Source: Akkermansia muciniphila (GTDB lineage Bacteria; Pseudomonadota; Gammaproteobacteria; Burkholderiales; Burkholderiaceae_C). From it: 64,000 bases of DNA. The notes under the pieces were generated by a model, which was not told the origin of the DNA, made no database searches, and saw only the letters and a program-made list of their open reading frames with translations. A program made the translations under genes and the position numbers. This document shows, in pieces, positions 19,022 through 27,841 of this stretch. The DNA lies in the NCBI GenBank assembly GCA_943331105.2, contig CALQKH020000004.1, forward strand, positions 62,001 to 126,000. The letters run 5' to 3'. The stretch's first letter is position 1; every line of letters starts with the position of its first letter.

Positions 19022-19903
19022 ATGTCCAGTTCCAGCCCCTTTTCTGACCGCCTGGCGGTCTTGCCACAGTACCTGATCCCCAAACAAGCCCTGACCGCCT
19101 TTGCGGGCTGGGTCGCGGGCAGCCAGTGGGGCAGCACGACCACAGGGATCATCGACTGGTTCGTCAAACGCTACAACGTGAACATGGCAGAAGCGGCCAA
19201 CCCGGACACCGCCAGCTACAAAAGCTTCAACGAATTCTTCACCCGCCCTCTGAGAGGCGATGCCCGGCCTTTGGCCGCAGCGCATTTCGTCAGCCCAGTG
19301 GATGGCGCCATCAGCCAATGCGGCCCGATTGAAGGCGACCAGGTGTTTCAAGCCAAGGGCTACAGCTACAGCACCCGCGCCCTGGTGGGCGGCGACGCGG
19401 CGCTGGCGGCGCAGTTTCAGGATGGTCAATTTGCCACGCTGTACCTGAGCCCGCGCGACTACCACCGCATCCACATGCCTTGCGCAGGGCGCTTGACGCG
19501 CATGATTTATGTGCCGGGCGATTTGTTCTCGGTCAATCCGACCACGGCCCGTGGCGTGCCGGGCCTGTTTGCCCGCAACGAGCGTGTGGTGTGTGTGTTT
19601 GAAGGTGTGCAAGGCCCCTTTGTGATGGTGCTGGTGGGCGCCACCATTGTGGGCAGCATGGCCACCGTGTGGCATGGCATCGTCAACCCGCCACGCCCTG
19701 GCACAGTCCGCGAATGGACTTACGAAGTGGGCAGCATCACCCTGACTCAGGGCGAAGAAATGGGACGCTTTTTGCTCGGCTCCACCGTGGTCATGCTGTT
19801 CCCCAAGGGGGTGATCCAGTTCAACCCCGACTGGACACCGACCCGCCCGATCGTCATGGGGGAGGGGATGGGAAAGGCATTAGGCGAAGCCCAGGGCCGC
19901 TAG
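19022..19903 (+). CDS. psd: Phosphatidylserine decarboxylase proenzyme
   Basis: A 293-residue membrane-associated enzyme converting phosphatidylserine to phosphatidylethanolamine. The self-cleavage motif LGST is present (FLLGSTVVML, Ser254 becomes the pyruvoyl group of the alpha chain). Other family blocks are FNEFFTRPL, FVSPVDGAISQCG, YLSPRDYHRIHMPCAGRL with the catalytic Asp/His, and LFARNERVV. Length matches the E. coli-type proenzyme. It is divergent from nodI and convergent with the uracil-DNA glycosylase gene six bases downstream. Confidence 0.96.
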   Translation: MSSSSPFSDRLAVLPQYLIPKQALTAFAGWVAGSQWGSTTTGIIDWFVKRYNVNMAEAANPDTASYKSFNEFFTRPLRGDARPLAAAHFVSPVDGAISQCGPIEGDQVFQAKGYSYSTRALVGGDAALAAQFQDGQFATLYLSPRDYHRIHMPCAGRLTRMIYVPGDLFSVNPTTARGVPGLFARNERVVCVFEGVQGPFVMVLVGATIVGSMATVWHGIVNPPRPGTVREWTYEVGSITLTQGEEMGRFLLGSTVVMLFPKGVIQFNPDWTPTRPIVMGEGMGKALGEAQGR

Positions 19904-19909
19904 CCCCAC

Positions 19910-20749
19910 TTAGGCTTGCGCCACCTTCAGCGCCAGCACCAGATCGGCCCAAGCTTTGGCCTTGTCAGCCGAGGTGCGCAACAAACTGGTGGGGTGGTAG
20001 GTCACCACCACAGGTACCCCTTGGAATTCATGCACAGTGCCCCGCAGTTTGCCCATGGGCTCCGTGCTGCCCAAGAGGCTCTGGATGGCGAAACGGCCCA
20101 TGGCCAAAATCACCTTGGGCTTGGCCAGTGCCACTTGGCGTGACAAATAGTCGGCACACACGGCCAATTCGGTGGCTTCGGGGTTGCGCCCGGCAGGCGG
20201 GCGACATTTGACAGCGCAAGTCAGGTAAGCCTCGGCCGAAGGCGCTTGGCCTTCCACGGACGGCAGACCTTGGCGTCGCACGCCCACGGCTTTGAGCATG
20301 TTGTCGAGCAACACCCCTTCTGGGCCGGTGAAAGGCACACCCTGTTGGTCGTCTTCTGGCGAGGGCAAATCGCCCACCACCATCCAGTCGGCCGGAGCTG
20401 CAGCAGGGCCCCACACCGGTTTCTGGCGAGCACCGCTCAAAGCACAAGACTGACAAGATTGGACCGCAGCCCGCAAGCTGTCCCAGTCCATCTGTGGCAC
20501 ACCGTCTGGCAAAGGCTTGGATGCCACGCCAGGCGGTGTCGGAGCTGCGGCCATCTGCCCGCGTGGTGTGGCGCTGGCCACAGGCGGCTGGGGCCGGGGT
20601 GCTGAGGGCGTCTGAGTCATTGACGGGGTCTGGGCAAGCTCGGCTTGAACCGACTCACTGGCGGTTGGCGGCCACCACACGCGCACGCCCATTTCGGCCA
20701 GCATGGCGCGTTGGCGGTCGTCCAGGTCGAATCGGGTGGGGTCGCTCAT
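19910..20749 (-). CDS. Uracil-DNA glycosylase, family 4-like
   Basis: A 279-residue protein. The first ~85 residues are Pro/Ala-rich and likely disordered. The rest is a UDG-fold domain with motif A-like WMVVGDLPSPEDDQQGVPFTGPEGVLLDNML, YLTCAVKCRPPAGRNP, and motif B VTYHPTSLLR. Cysteines in CQSCALS, CAVKC and the following region could ligate the [4Fe-4S] cluster of family 4 enzymes. It would remove uracil from DNA in base excision repair. Seven bases separate it from rimI upstream on the same strand. The GDLP variant of the usual GEAPG motif makes exact subfamily assignment uncertain. Confidence 0.83.
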   Translation of the reverse strand: MSDPTRFDLDDRQRAMLAEMGVRVWWPPTASESVQAELAQTPSMTQTPSAPRPQPPVASATPRGQMAAAPTPPGVASKPLPDGVPQMDWDSLRAAVQSCQSCALSGARQKPVWGPAAAPADWMVVGDLPSPEDDQQGVPFTGPEGVLLDNMLKAVGVRRQGLPSVEGQAPSAEAYLTCAVKCRPPAGRNPEATELAVCADYLSRQVALAKPKVILAMGRFAIQSLLGSTEPMGKLRGTVHEFQGVPVVVTYHPTSLLRTSADKAKAWADLVLALKVAQA

Positions 20750-20756
20750 GTGGGGC

Positions 20757-21266
20757 TCACAGTTTCAAACTCATCACCACAGCGTGTTCACGCTGCAGTC
20801 GGCCTGCGGGATAGTAATCCTTGCGGATGCTGATCTGCTTGAAGCCATAACGCTCATACACCTGCAAAGCACGCAGGTTGCTTTGACGTACCTCCAGCCA
20901 AAGCCACTGAGCTCCTTCGTGGCGGGACATGAGGGACAGGGCGTCCAGCATCATGTGTCCCCAGCCCTGCCCTTGGTGCGCAGGCGCCACGGTGATGTTG
21001 AGCAAATGCATTTCTTCCACACCGCGCATGGCCAAAAAATACCCCAACAACTCGCCGTCCAGCCACAGGCATTGGGCTTCAAACAGCGGGTTGAGCGAGT
21101 CGCGGAAATTGCCCAGTGTCCAAGGGTGGCTGTAAGCGCTTTGCTCGATGGCGATGACCGTGTCCAGATCGCTCTGCGTCATGGGGGCCAAAGTGACGCG
21201 GTTGCGCGTTTCTTCGGTCGGCTGATGGCGACTCAAAGCTTTGCCGAGATTCATGCCTGGACTCAT
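20757..21266 (-). CDS. rimI: Ribosomal protein S18-alanine N-acetyltransferase
   Basis: A 169-residue GNAT acetyltransferase. Acetyl-CoA binding motif A is TVAPAHQGQGWGHMMLDAL, preceded by EQSAYSHPWTLGNF and followed by WLEVRQSNLRALQVYERYGFKQISIRKDYYP, the RimI signature with the catalytic Glu/Tyr region. It acetylates the N-terminal Ala of S18. The ATG at 21266 overlaps the tsaB stop by four bases (ATGA), although ATG 21254 (MNLGKALSRH) is also in frame. The tsaB-rimI pairing is widely conserved. Confidence 0.92.
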   Translation of the reverse strand: MSPGMNLGKALSRHQPTEETRNRVTLAPMTQSDLDTVIAIEQSAYSHPWTLGNFRDSLNPLFEAQCLWLDGELLGYFLAMRGVEEMHLLNITVAPAHQGQGWGHMMLDALSLMSRHEGAQWLWLEVRQSNLRALQVYERYGFKQISIRKDYYPAGRLQREHAVVMSLKL

Positions 21267-22090
21267 GGCTGCGCTGTGGCTGGGCCCTGATGGGATTGCA
21301 AGGCCAACGCTTTCATGGCTTCACGCTCGGCGGTGGTGTTGGCAACCTTGTCGCGGATGTACAGCGGCATGGCCTGCTCTGCTGGAACGGCCAGTCCCTG
21401 CGCCCACAATGCAGGCGCCAGGCGCAGCAAAGCCGAAGCGGTGGGCAGTGCCTCGCACCGCGGGGCATGGGCCAATGCCAAGGGCAAGCGCTCGCCATAA
21501 GCCGCAAAGGCGTTGCCCGCCAAGCACAGCACTGGGTCCATTGGCGGCACTTGAATTTTTTCGGGGGCCGACACTTGCAATGGCGAGGCTTCGCGCCATT
21601 GGCCTAGGTGCTGCTCAGGCAGCCGCTGCCAGGTGTAAGCGGCGCTGTACACCTCGTCCATGCGCGCATCCAATAAGGACAACACCGTCAATTCGTTAAA
21701 TTCGGCCATGTCGGTTGGCGATTGAGGTTCAGTGTCACTGAGGCCTGCCTGGAGCCGCGCCCATCGCGCCTCTTCGGCCACCGCCATCAAGGTATCGACG
21801 GGCAAAACCGGCACATTGACGCCAAAAGCCAAACCCTGGGCCACGGCACAGGCGGTGCGAAGACCGGTGAACGAGCCTGGCCCACGGCCAAAAACGATGG
21901 CATCCAGCGAGGCCAGCGGCATCTCGGCCTCGGTCAGCATGGCCAAAACCGCGGGGATCAAGTTGCTCGAGGCCTGTGCGCCGCCAGGCAAGGTTTGCGT
22001 CCAAACGAGGTCTCCACGGGCCACGCCCAAAGACAACACATCGGTGCTGGTGTCAAAAGCCAGCCATCGGCGCTCGGATGCTGCACTCAT
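21263..22090 (-). CDS. tsaB: tRNA threonylcarbamoyladenosine biosynthesis protein TsaB
   Basis: A 275-residue ASKHA-fold protein. LAFDTSTDVLSLGVARGD at the N-terminus and LDAIVFGRGPGSFTGLRTACAVAQGLAFG are the TsaB hallmarks. It scaffolds the TsaBDE complex that makes t6A37 in ANN-decoding tRNAs. Its ATG at 22090 overlaps the stop of the DMT permease gene, and its stop overlaps rimI. The Sua5/TsaC enzyme that makes its substrate is encoded at 25057-26055; tsaD and tsaE are not in the window. Confidence 0.94.
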   Translation of the reverse strand: MSAASERRWLAFDTSTDVLSLGVARGDLVWTQTLPGGAQASSNLIPAVLAMLTEAEMPLASLDAIVFGRGPGSFTGLRTACAVAQGLAFGVNVPVLPVDTLMAVAEEARWARLQAGLSDTEPQSPTDMAEFNELTVLSLLDARMDEVYSAAYTWQRLPEQHLGQWREASPLQVSAPEKIQVPPMDPVLCLAGNAFAAYGERLPLALAHAPRCEALPTASALLRLAPALWAQGLAVPAEQAMPLYIRDKVANTTAEREAMKALALQSHQGPATAQP

Positions 22091-23094
22091 GGCTGACCTC
22101 CGGCCTTCGGCGCAGGGACAACAGGGGAAAGACGGGTGTCGGATTTTTTGGACTGCTTCACACCAAACAAGATTCCGCCGGTCACCAGCGCCAGCCCGGC
22201 CAGCAAATTCCAGTGCATGGGCTCACCCAAAAACCACACCGCCCCCAGCGCCGACAAGCCCGGCACCAGCGCCGTGATCATGGTCGAGCGCACTGGGCCA
22301 TAGTGGCGGACCATTTGCGTGAAAGTGATGCCCGAAATGACGACCGAGCCTACGCCTTGAAACACCGCCTGAAACAAAATTTCTGACCCAGGCGCTTGGT
22401 GCAACTGAGTAGGCAAGATGGACAAACCCACCAGCACGGCAAACAAGGGCACAAAACACACAAATGCAAAAGCGGTGATGGCCATGGTGGCGCGCACCGC
22501 GTCAAAACCATGGCGGCGCACCAGCACGCTGTAGCTGGCCCAGCACATGGCAGCCGTCATGAACAACAAGTCGCCCTTCCAGACCTCGCCGCCATCAAAG
22601 GCCATGAGCAAACTCGCACCGCCCACCAGCACATCGCCCAGCACGATGAAGCCCAAGCCCAGGGCACGTGTAGCGGCCACTTTTTCACGCAAAAACAGCC
22701 AGGCCAACAAGGTGGTCCACAAAGGCAAACTGCCGGGCATGAGCACCGACGCGTGCGAGGCTGGTGCGTAAAAGAAACCGGTGTAGGCCAGGATGGCGTA
22801 CAAAAAACCGCCCAGAAAACCGGTTTGTACCGTCTGGCGCAAAGGCAGTGGCGACAGGCCCCACAAAGAACCCACCTGTTCACCCGCCCGTCGAGCCGGA
22901 CGCATCAGCCACCAGGCCCAGGGCAGCAGCACCGCACTGGCCCCCAAGATACGGGCCAGCGCAATGTCCAAAGGCAGCAAACCCCGTGATGCAGACGCGC
23001 GCGCAATGACAATGAAACCGGTCCAGATGAGCACCGTGATGACCGCAGAAGCCAGCCCCACGGTTTTTGAAGAAAATCGCATGGTTCGAATCAT
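22087..23094 (-). CDS. EamA/DMT-family transporter
   Basis: A 335-residue inner-membrane protein with ten predicted hydrophobic helices in two EamA repeats. The first repeat shows YAILAYTGFFYAPASHASVLMPGSLPLWTTLLAWLFLREK, and the second SGITFTQMVRHYGPVRSTMITALVPGLSALGAVWFLGEPMHWNLLAG. This is the drug/metabolite exporter superfamily, substrate unknown. Start is ATG 23094, with ATG 23082 four codons later equally possible. It is coupled to tsaB by an ATGA overlap, though a functional link is unlikely. Confidence 0.87.
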   Translation of the reverse strand: MIRTMRFSSKTVGLASAVITVLIWTGFIVIARASASRGLLPLDIALARILGASAVLLPWAWWLMRPARRAGEQVGSLWGLSPLPLRQTVQTGFLGGFLYAILAYTGFFYAPASHASVLMPGSLPLWTTLLAWLFLREKVAATRALGLGFIVLGDVLVGGASLLMAFDGGEVWKGDLLFMTAAMCWASYSVLVRRHGFDAVRATMAITAFAFVCFVPLFAVLVGLSILPTQLHQAPGSEILFQAVFQGVGSVVISGITFTQMVRHYGPVRSTMITALVPGLSALGAVWFLGEPMHWNLLAGLALVTGGILFGVKQSKKSDTRLSPVVPAPKAGGQP

Positions 23095-23149
23095 AGTGCC
23101 CCGAGGGCAACACCCCGGTCCACGGATGGGGGCGGGTTAGACTCACCCG

Positions 23150-24757
23150 ATGACCTTGACCCGTCCCCTTCACACTTGGACAACGCTCAAGCCATGGGGC
23201 CTTGGGGCTTTGCTGATGGCCGCTTTGGGCTTATCCCAGGCCGCGCCTGCCACACTGGCCGCCACAACCACAGCGTCAGAAGAAAGCGCAGCCCCAACGG
23301 GGCGTACACCCCAAGCCGATCTGCCGCCCGGTATTTTGAAAATCTTGCGCCAAGCGCAGGTGCCCCCATCGGCTTTGAGTGTCTTGATCGCCCCTTTGCC
23401 TGTCGACGCCAAAGTCTCGCAAGCCGCCGCACCACGTTTGTCGCACCATGCCCAAAGCAGTGTCAATCCGGCATCGGTCATGAAGCTGTTCACCACCTAC
23501 GCAGGCCTGAGCCTGCTCGGGCCTGCGCACACTTGGCGCAACCGCATCTATGCCGATGGCCCCGTCCGGGACGGTGTGCTGCAAGGCAACCTGATCATCC
23601 GAGGCAGCGGCGACCCCAAATTGGTGGTCGAGCGTCTGCAAGATTTGCTCAAGCAAGTGCAAGCGGCAGGTGTGCGGGAGGTGCGAGGCGACATCGTGCT
23701 CGACCGCAGCGTGTTTGATGTGCGCGAGCGAAACGAACCCTTTGACGACGAACCCCTGCGCCCCTACAACGTGGGGCCCGATGGCTTGCTGCTCAACTTC
23801 AAAGCCGTGATTTACACCTTCACGCCTGACCCAGCGAACGGCCAGGCGCAGGTGCGCTTTGAGCCCCCAATGGCGGGGCTATCGGTCACCAGCAAACTGC
23901 CTTTGACCTCGGCCCCTTGCACCGACTGGCGACGCCAGTTGCAGGCCGACTTCAGCCAGCCGCTGCAGGTTCGGTTTGCCGGAGGCTATTCCGCCAACTG
24001 TGGCGAGCGAGAATGGCCAGTGGCTTTTCCGGACCCCGCCCAATACGCCCCGCGCGTATTGCAGGCCCTGTGGGCTGGCGCGGGCGGGCAACTGAGCGGA
24101 CAGGTGCGCTACGGCGCGCGCCCAGCCCAAGCCCGTTTGCTGGTGGATGCACCATCCTTGCCGCTGTCGGAAGTGATCAAGGACATCAACAAGTTTTCAA
24201 ACAATGTGATGGCCCAGCAGCTGTACCTGTCGCTGTCCAGCGAGTTGGGGGCACCCGGGCGCTTTGAAGCTTCGCGCCTGCGCATGTCGCAGTGGTGGCG
24301 GCATGGCTTTCCCACTCAAAGCGAACCGGTTCTGGACAACGGCTCTGGCCTGTCGCGCACCGAACGCAGCACGGCGCAAGCCTTGACCGCCTTGTTGCAG
24401 GCAGCCCACGCGGGGCCACATGCCCAAGCGTTCACCGACTCCTTGGCCGTGGCAGGCGTGGACGGCACAGCCGCTCGCCTGAAAGACCGCAGCCCCCAAT
24501 CGCCTGTGATCGGGAATGCCTGGCTAAAAACCGGCTCGCTGCGCGATGTGGCCTCGGTGGCAGGGTATGTGCAAGGGCAAAGCGGCCAACGCTACACCCT
24601 GGTCGCAGTGCTACACCACCCCAACGCCCACCAAGCGCGGGTCGCACTCGACCAGTTGCTGGAATGGACGGTGCGCGACATGGACTCAACCACGGCCAGC
24701 CGCCGCACCCGCGCAAGCCTTGACCGAAACACCGCACAACACGGCGCAACGCGCTAA
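23150..24757 (+). CDS. dacB: D-alanyl-D-alanine carboxypeptidase/endopeptidase (PBP4)
   Basis: A 535-residue periplasmic penicillin-binding protein of class C type 4. It has an N-terminal signal segment (LGALLMAALGLSQAAPA). The three active-site motifs are SVMK (Ser109, Lys112), SNN in KFSNNVMAQQL, and KTG in WLKTGSLRD. DPKLVVERLQDLLKQVQAAGVREVRGDIVLDRSVFD is the typical PBP4 inserted domain. It trims or cleaves peptidoglycan cross-links. It is about 60 residues longer than E. coli DacB, mostly at the N-terminus. It is followed 36 bases later by the SemiSWEET gene. Confidence 0.94.
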   Translation: MTLTRPLHTWTTLKPWGLGALLMAALGLSQAAPATLAATTTASEESAAPTGRTPQADLPPGILKILRQAQVPPSALSVLIAPLPVDAKVSQAAAPRLSHHAQSSVNPASVMKLFTTYAGLSLLGPAHTWRNRIYADGPVRDGVLQGNLIIRGSGDPKLVVERLQDLLKQVQAAGVREVRGDIVLDRSVFDVRERNEPFDDEPLRPYNVGPDGLLLNFKAVIYTFTPDPANGQAQVRFEPPMAGLSVTSKLPLTSAPCTDWRRQLQADFSQPLQVRFAGGYSANCGEREWPVAFPDPAQYAPRVLQALWAGAGGQLSGQVRYGARPAQARLLVDAPSLPLSEVIKDINKFSNNVMAQQLYLSLSSELGAPGRFEASRLRMSQWWRHGFPTQSEPVLDNGSGLSRTERSTAQALTALLQAAHAGPHAQAFTDSLAVAGVDGTAARLKDRSPQSPVIGNAWLKTGSLRDVASVAGYVQGQSGQRYTLVAVLHHPNAHQARVALDQLLEWTVRDMDSTTASRRTRASLDRNTAQHGATR

Positions 24758-24793
24758 GACCCCAAAGGCAGATCTCTCCGAAGGACTTGGACC

Positions 24794-25048
24794 ATGAATT
24801 TGATCGACTGGGTGGGCTCTGTGGCCGCCTTTCTCACCACGGCCAGCTTCATACCGCAAGCCTGGCAAACTTTTCGCACCCGCGACGTGAGCGGGATCTC
24901 GCTGGGCATGTACAGCCTGTTCACCTCGGGGGTGGCGCTGTGGCTGGTCTACGGCATCTTGATGGTGGCCTGGCCCATCATCATCGCCAACGTCATCACC
25001 ACCAGCCTGGCGCTGATGATCTTGGTGATGAAGCTGCGGTACCGCTGA
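24794..25048 (+). CDS. SemiSWEET family sugar transporter
   Basis: An 84-residue three-helix membrane protein of the MtN3/PQ-loop family. The PQ motif is TTASFIPQAWQTFRTRDVSGISLGMYSLF, and the remaining helices are VALWLVYGILMVAWPIIIANVITTSLALMILVMKLRY, with the Asn of the substrate-binding triad. Bacterial SemiSWEETs dimerise to form a passive sugar channel. It follows dacB on the same strand and converges on the Sua5 gene. The sugar is not predictable from sequence. Confidence 0.92.
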   Translation: MNLIDWVGSVAAFLTTASFIPQAWQTFRTRDVSGISLGMYSLFTSGVALWLVYGILMVAWPIIIANVITTSLALMILVMKLRYR

Positions 25049-25056
25049 ACGACTGC

Positions 25057-26055
25057 TTAAGCCGCCGCCCGCTGCAGCCGATCGCGCACGCCTTCCCACT
25101 CGGGCGTGTCGGGCGGCAGTTGGACCCATATTTGCGTCACACCTCTGGCGTCCAGATCGCGCAGTACGCCAAACAAATCGTGCGCTGCCTGATCGGCGCT
25201 GTGCGGCTGGGCACGCCACAGCACACCGGCACCTGCGCTGCCATCCGGTCGTTCGTTTGACCACAAGCCCAAGTTGTTGGCGTGAGGGCCCAAGGCCTGC
25301 AGTTTGGCAGCGATGTCTTGCGCCGACATCAGGCGCACCTTGGCTCGGGGCGCGTAATGGGATTCGAGCGTGCCCGATGCGCGCGGCGCGGCTTGGCCGC
25401 TGACCTCCTCTGGGTCATCCTTGCCCCGAACAGCGCGACCACAAGCGGCCTCGATCTGCGCCCGCGTGATCTGCCCCGGGCGCAACAAAACGGGCTCGCC
25501 CCGCGTGCAATCGATGATGGTGGACTCGATGCCCACATCGCAGTCACCGCCATCCAGGATCAACAAGTCAGGGCCCAGCTCGGACTGAACATGCGCTGCG
25601 GTGGTCGGGCTGACGCGGCCAAAGCGGTTGGCGCTAGGTGCCGAAACACCCAGCACACCCAGCGGCAAACAGGCTTGCAGCAAAGCCTGCGCCACTGGAT
25701 GCGAAGGGCACCGCAGGCCAATGGAGTCTTGCCCCCCAGCCGATGCACTGGCCACACCGGGCTGACGCGGCAAGATCAAAGTGAGCGGACCAGGCCAAAA
25801 CGCAGCCATGAGCTTTTGTGCAAAGTCGGGCACTTGCGCGGCAAACAGCGGCACCTGCGTCACACTGGCCACATGCACGATCAGCGGGTGGTCGGCGGGG
25901 CGGCCCTTGGCCACAAAGATTTTCACCACCGCCGCATCGTCACAAGCATTGGCGGCCAATCCATAAACCGTCTCGGTGGGCAACCCGACAAAATGGCCGT
26001 CACGCAAAGCTTGGGCAGCCTGCGCGATGGCAGCATCCGAGACACTCAGGATCAT
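25057..26055 (-). CDS. Threonylcarbamoyl-AMP synthase (Sua5/YrdC/YwlC family)
   Basis: A 332-residue enzyme using Thr, bicarbonate and ATP to make threonylcarbamoyl-AMP for t6A tRNA modification. The YrdC domain (about residues 1-205) has FVGLPTETVYGLAANACDDAAVVKIFVAKGRP, PLTLILPRQ, GLRCPSHPVAQALL, and SAPSANRFGRVSPTTAAHV. The C-terminal ~110 residues after the ESHYAPRAKVRLM linker form the Sua5 domain, making it the two-domain Sua5 type rather than short TsaC. It lies 9 bases after purK on the same strand, an arrangement common in Burkholderiales. Confidence 0.94.
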   Translation of the reverse strand: MILSVSDAAIAQAAQALRDGHFVGLPTETVYGLAANACDDAAVVKIFVAKGRPADHPLIVHVASVTQVPLFAAQVPDFAQKLMAAFWPGPLTLILPRQPGVASASAGGQDSIGLRCPSHPVAQALLQACLPLGVLGVSAPSANRFGRVSPTTAAHVQSELGPDLLILDGGDCDVGIESTIIDCTRGEPVLLRPGQITRAQIEAACGRAVRGKDDPEEVSGQAAPRASGTLESHYAPRAKVRLMSAQDIAAKLQALGPHANNLGLWSNERPDGSAGAGVLWRAQPHSADQAAHDLFGVLRDLDARGVTQIWVQLPPDTPEWEGVRDRLQRAAA

Positions 26056-26063
26056 GGCGGTCT

Positions 26064-27254
26064 TTAAAACGCTTCCATGCCAAGCAAGGCCGCCGCCTGC
26101 AAGGCGGTGGCGCGCACGGCCTCGGGTGTGGCCCCGGTGATGTTCAGGTGCCCCATCTTGCGGCCGGGCCGAGCCGACAACTTGCCGTACAGGTGCAAGT
26201 GCGTGCCGGGCAGCGCCAGCACTTGGCCCCAGGCGGGGCTGGTCGGGCCTTTACCAGTGGGCGTGACTTCGGGCCACAGATCGCCCAGGAGGTTGAGCAT
26301 GATGGCGCTCGAATGCTGGCGTGGCTGCGTGAGCGACAAGCCCGCCAGCGTGCGCACCTGCAGTTCAAACTGCGATTGGTCACAGGCGTTCATCGTGTAG
26401 TGGCCACTGTTGTGCGGGCGGGGGGCCATTTCGTTGACCACCAGCTGGCCGCCTTGGAGGATGAAAAACTCCACGCAGAGCACGCCCACGTAGTGAAGGC
26501 CTTCGGCAATGGCGCGGGTCGCAGCCACGGCTTGCGCAGCCACATCGGCCGGCACAGCACCTTCGTACACGCTGGTCACGGCCAAAATGCCGTCGCGGTG
26601 CAAATTCAGTTGCACTGGAAAATTCACCATCTGCCCGTCGGCGCCACGGGCCACGATGACCGAGCACTCGGCCTGCAGCGGGAGCATTTTTTCGAGCACG
26701 CAGGGCACGCCCTTCAACTCGGCCCAAGCCGCCGCCAATTCTTCGCGTGTCTTGACGCGGACCTGACCCTTGCCGTCGTAACCCATGCGAGAGGTCTTCA
26801 AAATACCAGGCAGCAAATCGTCGCCCACAGCTGCCAACTGCGCGGCCGTCTCGATGATGGCATGCGGCGCGACCGGCACGCCGCAGCGCACAAAATGAGC
26901 CTTCTCGGCAGCGCGGTCTTGCGCAATCGCCACCGACTCGGACGCCGGAGCCACCGGGCGGTGTGCGCCCAAGGTCAGCAGGGCCGGTGCAGGCACGTTT
27001 TCAAATTCGGTGGTGATGGCCGCGCAACGCTGCATCAGCTGGGCCAGACCCTGCTCGTCCAGATAGTCGGTCTGGATGTGGTGGTGGCTGACCAGTCCGG
27101 CAGGACTGGCCGCATCAGGGTCGAGCACCGCGGTGAAGTAGCCCATGGCCTGGGCTGCGTGCACAAACATGCGACCCAACTGGCCGCCTCCCATCACGCC
27201 CAAAGTGGCCATCTGGCCATTGACCATGGAGCCCGGCAGAATCGCGCGGCTCAT
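26064..27254 (-). CDS. purK: N5-carboxyaminoimidazole ribonucleotide synthase
   Basis: A 396-residue ATP-grasp enzyme converting AIR, bicarbonate and ATP to N5-CAIR in purine synthesis. N-terminal [24 protein letters not shown]-grasp segments [18 protein letters not shown] and [20 protein letters not shown], and metal site [37 protein letters not shown] are all present. The ATG at 27254 overlaps the purE stop (ATGA), so the enzyme is coupled to PurE, which consumes its product. Confidence 0.96.
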   Translation of the reverse strand: MSRAILPGSMVNGQMATLGVMGGGQLGRMFVHAAQAMGYFTAVLDPDAASPAGLVSHHHIQTDYLDEQGLAQLMQRCAAITTEFENVPAPALLTLGAHRPVAPASESVAIAQDRAAEKAHFVRCGVPVAPHAIIETAAQLAAVGDDLLPGILKTSRMGYDGKGQVRVKTREELAAAWAELKGVPCVLEKMLPLQAECSVIVARGADGQMVNFPVQLNLHRDGILAVTSVYEGAVPADVAAQAVAATRAIAEGLHYVGVLCVEFFILQGGQLVVNEMAPRPHNSGHYTMNACDQSQFELQVRTLAGLSLTQPRQHSSAIMLNLLGDLWPEVTPTGKGPTSPAWGQVLALPGTHLHLYGKLSARPGRKMGHLNITGATPEAVRATALQAAALLGMEAF

Positions 27255-27760
27255 GCGGCACCTTTTGGTGAAACGGGCGGCAGTGTCATGGCGCGGGCCA
27301 TGGCGGTTTGTTCGGCGCGGAAAGCTTCCAGCTTTTGACGCAAAGCCGCATCGTTGTTGGCCAACATGGCCACCGCAAACAGGGCTGCATTGGCCGCACC
27401 GGCAGCGCCAATGGCAAAGGTGGCCACCGGCACGCCCTTGGGCATTTGCACAATGCTGTGCAGCGAATCCACGCCCGACAAAGCTTGGGTCTGCACCGGC
27501 ACACCCAACACAGGCACCGTGGTTTTGGCAGCGATCATGCCCGGCAGGTGGGCCGCACCGCCTGCGCCCGCGATGATGGCCTGCAGGCCGCGCTCTGCCG
27601 CGCTCTGTGCATAAGCAAACATATCGTCCGGCATTCTGTGGGCCGAAACCACGCGGGCGTCGTGAGGGATGCCAAACTGTTGGAGAATCTGGACTGCGTG
27701 CTGCATGGTGTCCCAGTCGGAGCTGGAACCCATGACGACGCCGATGAGCGCTTGAGTCAT
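27251..27760 (-). CDS. purE: N5-carboxyaminoimidazole ribonucleotide mutase
   Basis: A 169-residue class I PurE. Substrate-binding [15 protein letters not shown], active-site [14 protein letters not shown], and [28 protein letters not shown] are diagnostic. It moves the carboxylate of N5-CAIR to C4 to give CAIR. First gene of the purE-purK-Sua5 run and divergent from the thioredoxin-like gene. purC, the next pathway step, lies at 29990-30898 on the same strand, separated by three unrelated genes. Confidence 0.97.
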   Translation of the reverse strand: MTQALIGVVMGSSSDWDTMQHAVQILQQFGIPHDARVVSAHRMPDDMFAYAQSAAERGLQAIIAGAGGAAHLPGMIAAKTTVPVLGVPVQTQALSGVDSLHSIVQMPKGVPVATFAIGAAGAANAALFAVAMLANNDAALRQKLEAFRAEQTAMARAMTLPPVSPKGAA

Positions 27761-27841
27761 TGGGTGCTTTTCGTGATCAATCTCGAATTTTAAGGTTTCG
27801 CTTCATCTGGAGCCGAAACACAACCCGGAACACTGCCTGCC

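Noticed and set aside
25818-27338. A 506-codon plus-strand frame
   Set aside because: It is antisense to the Sua5 and purK genes, both unmistakable, and has no start context.
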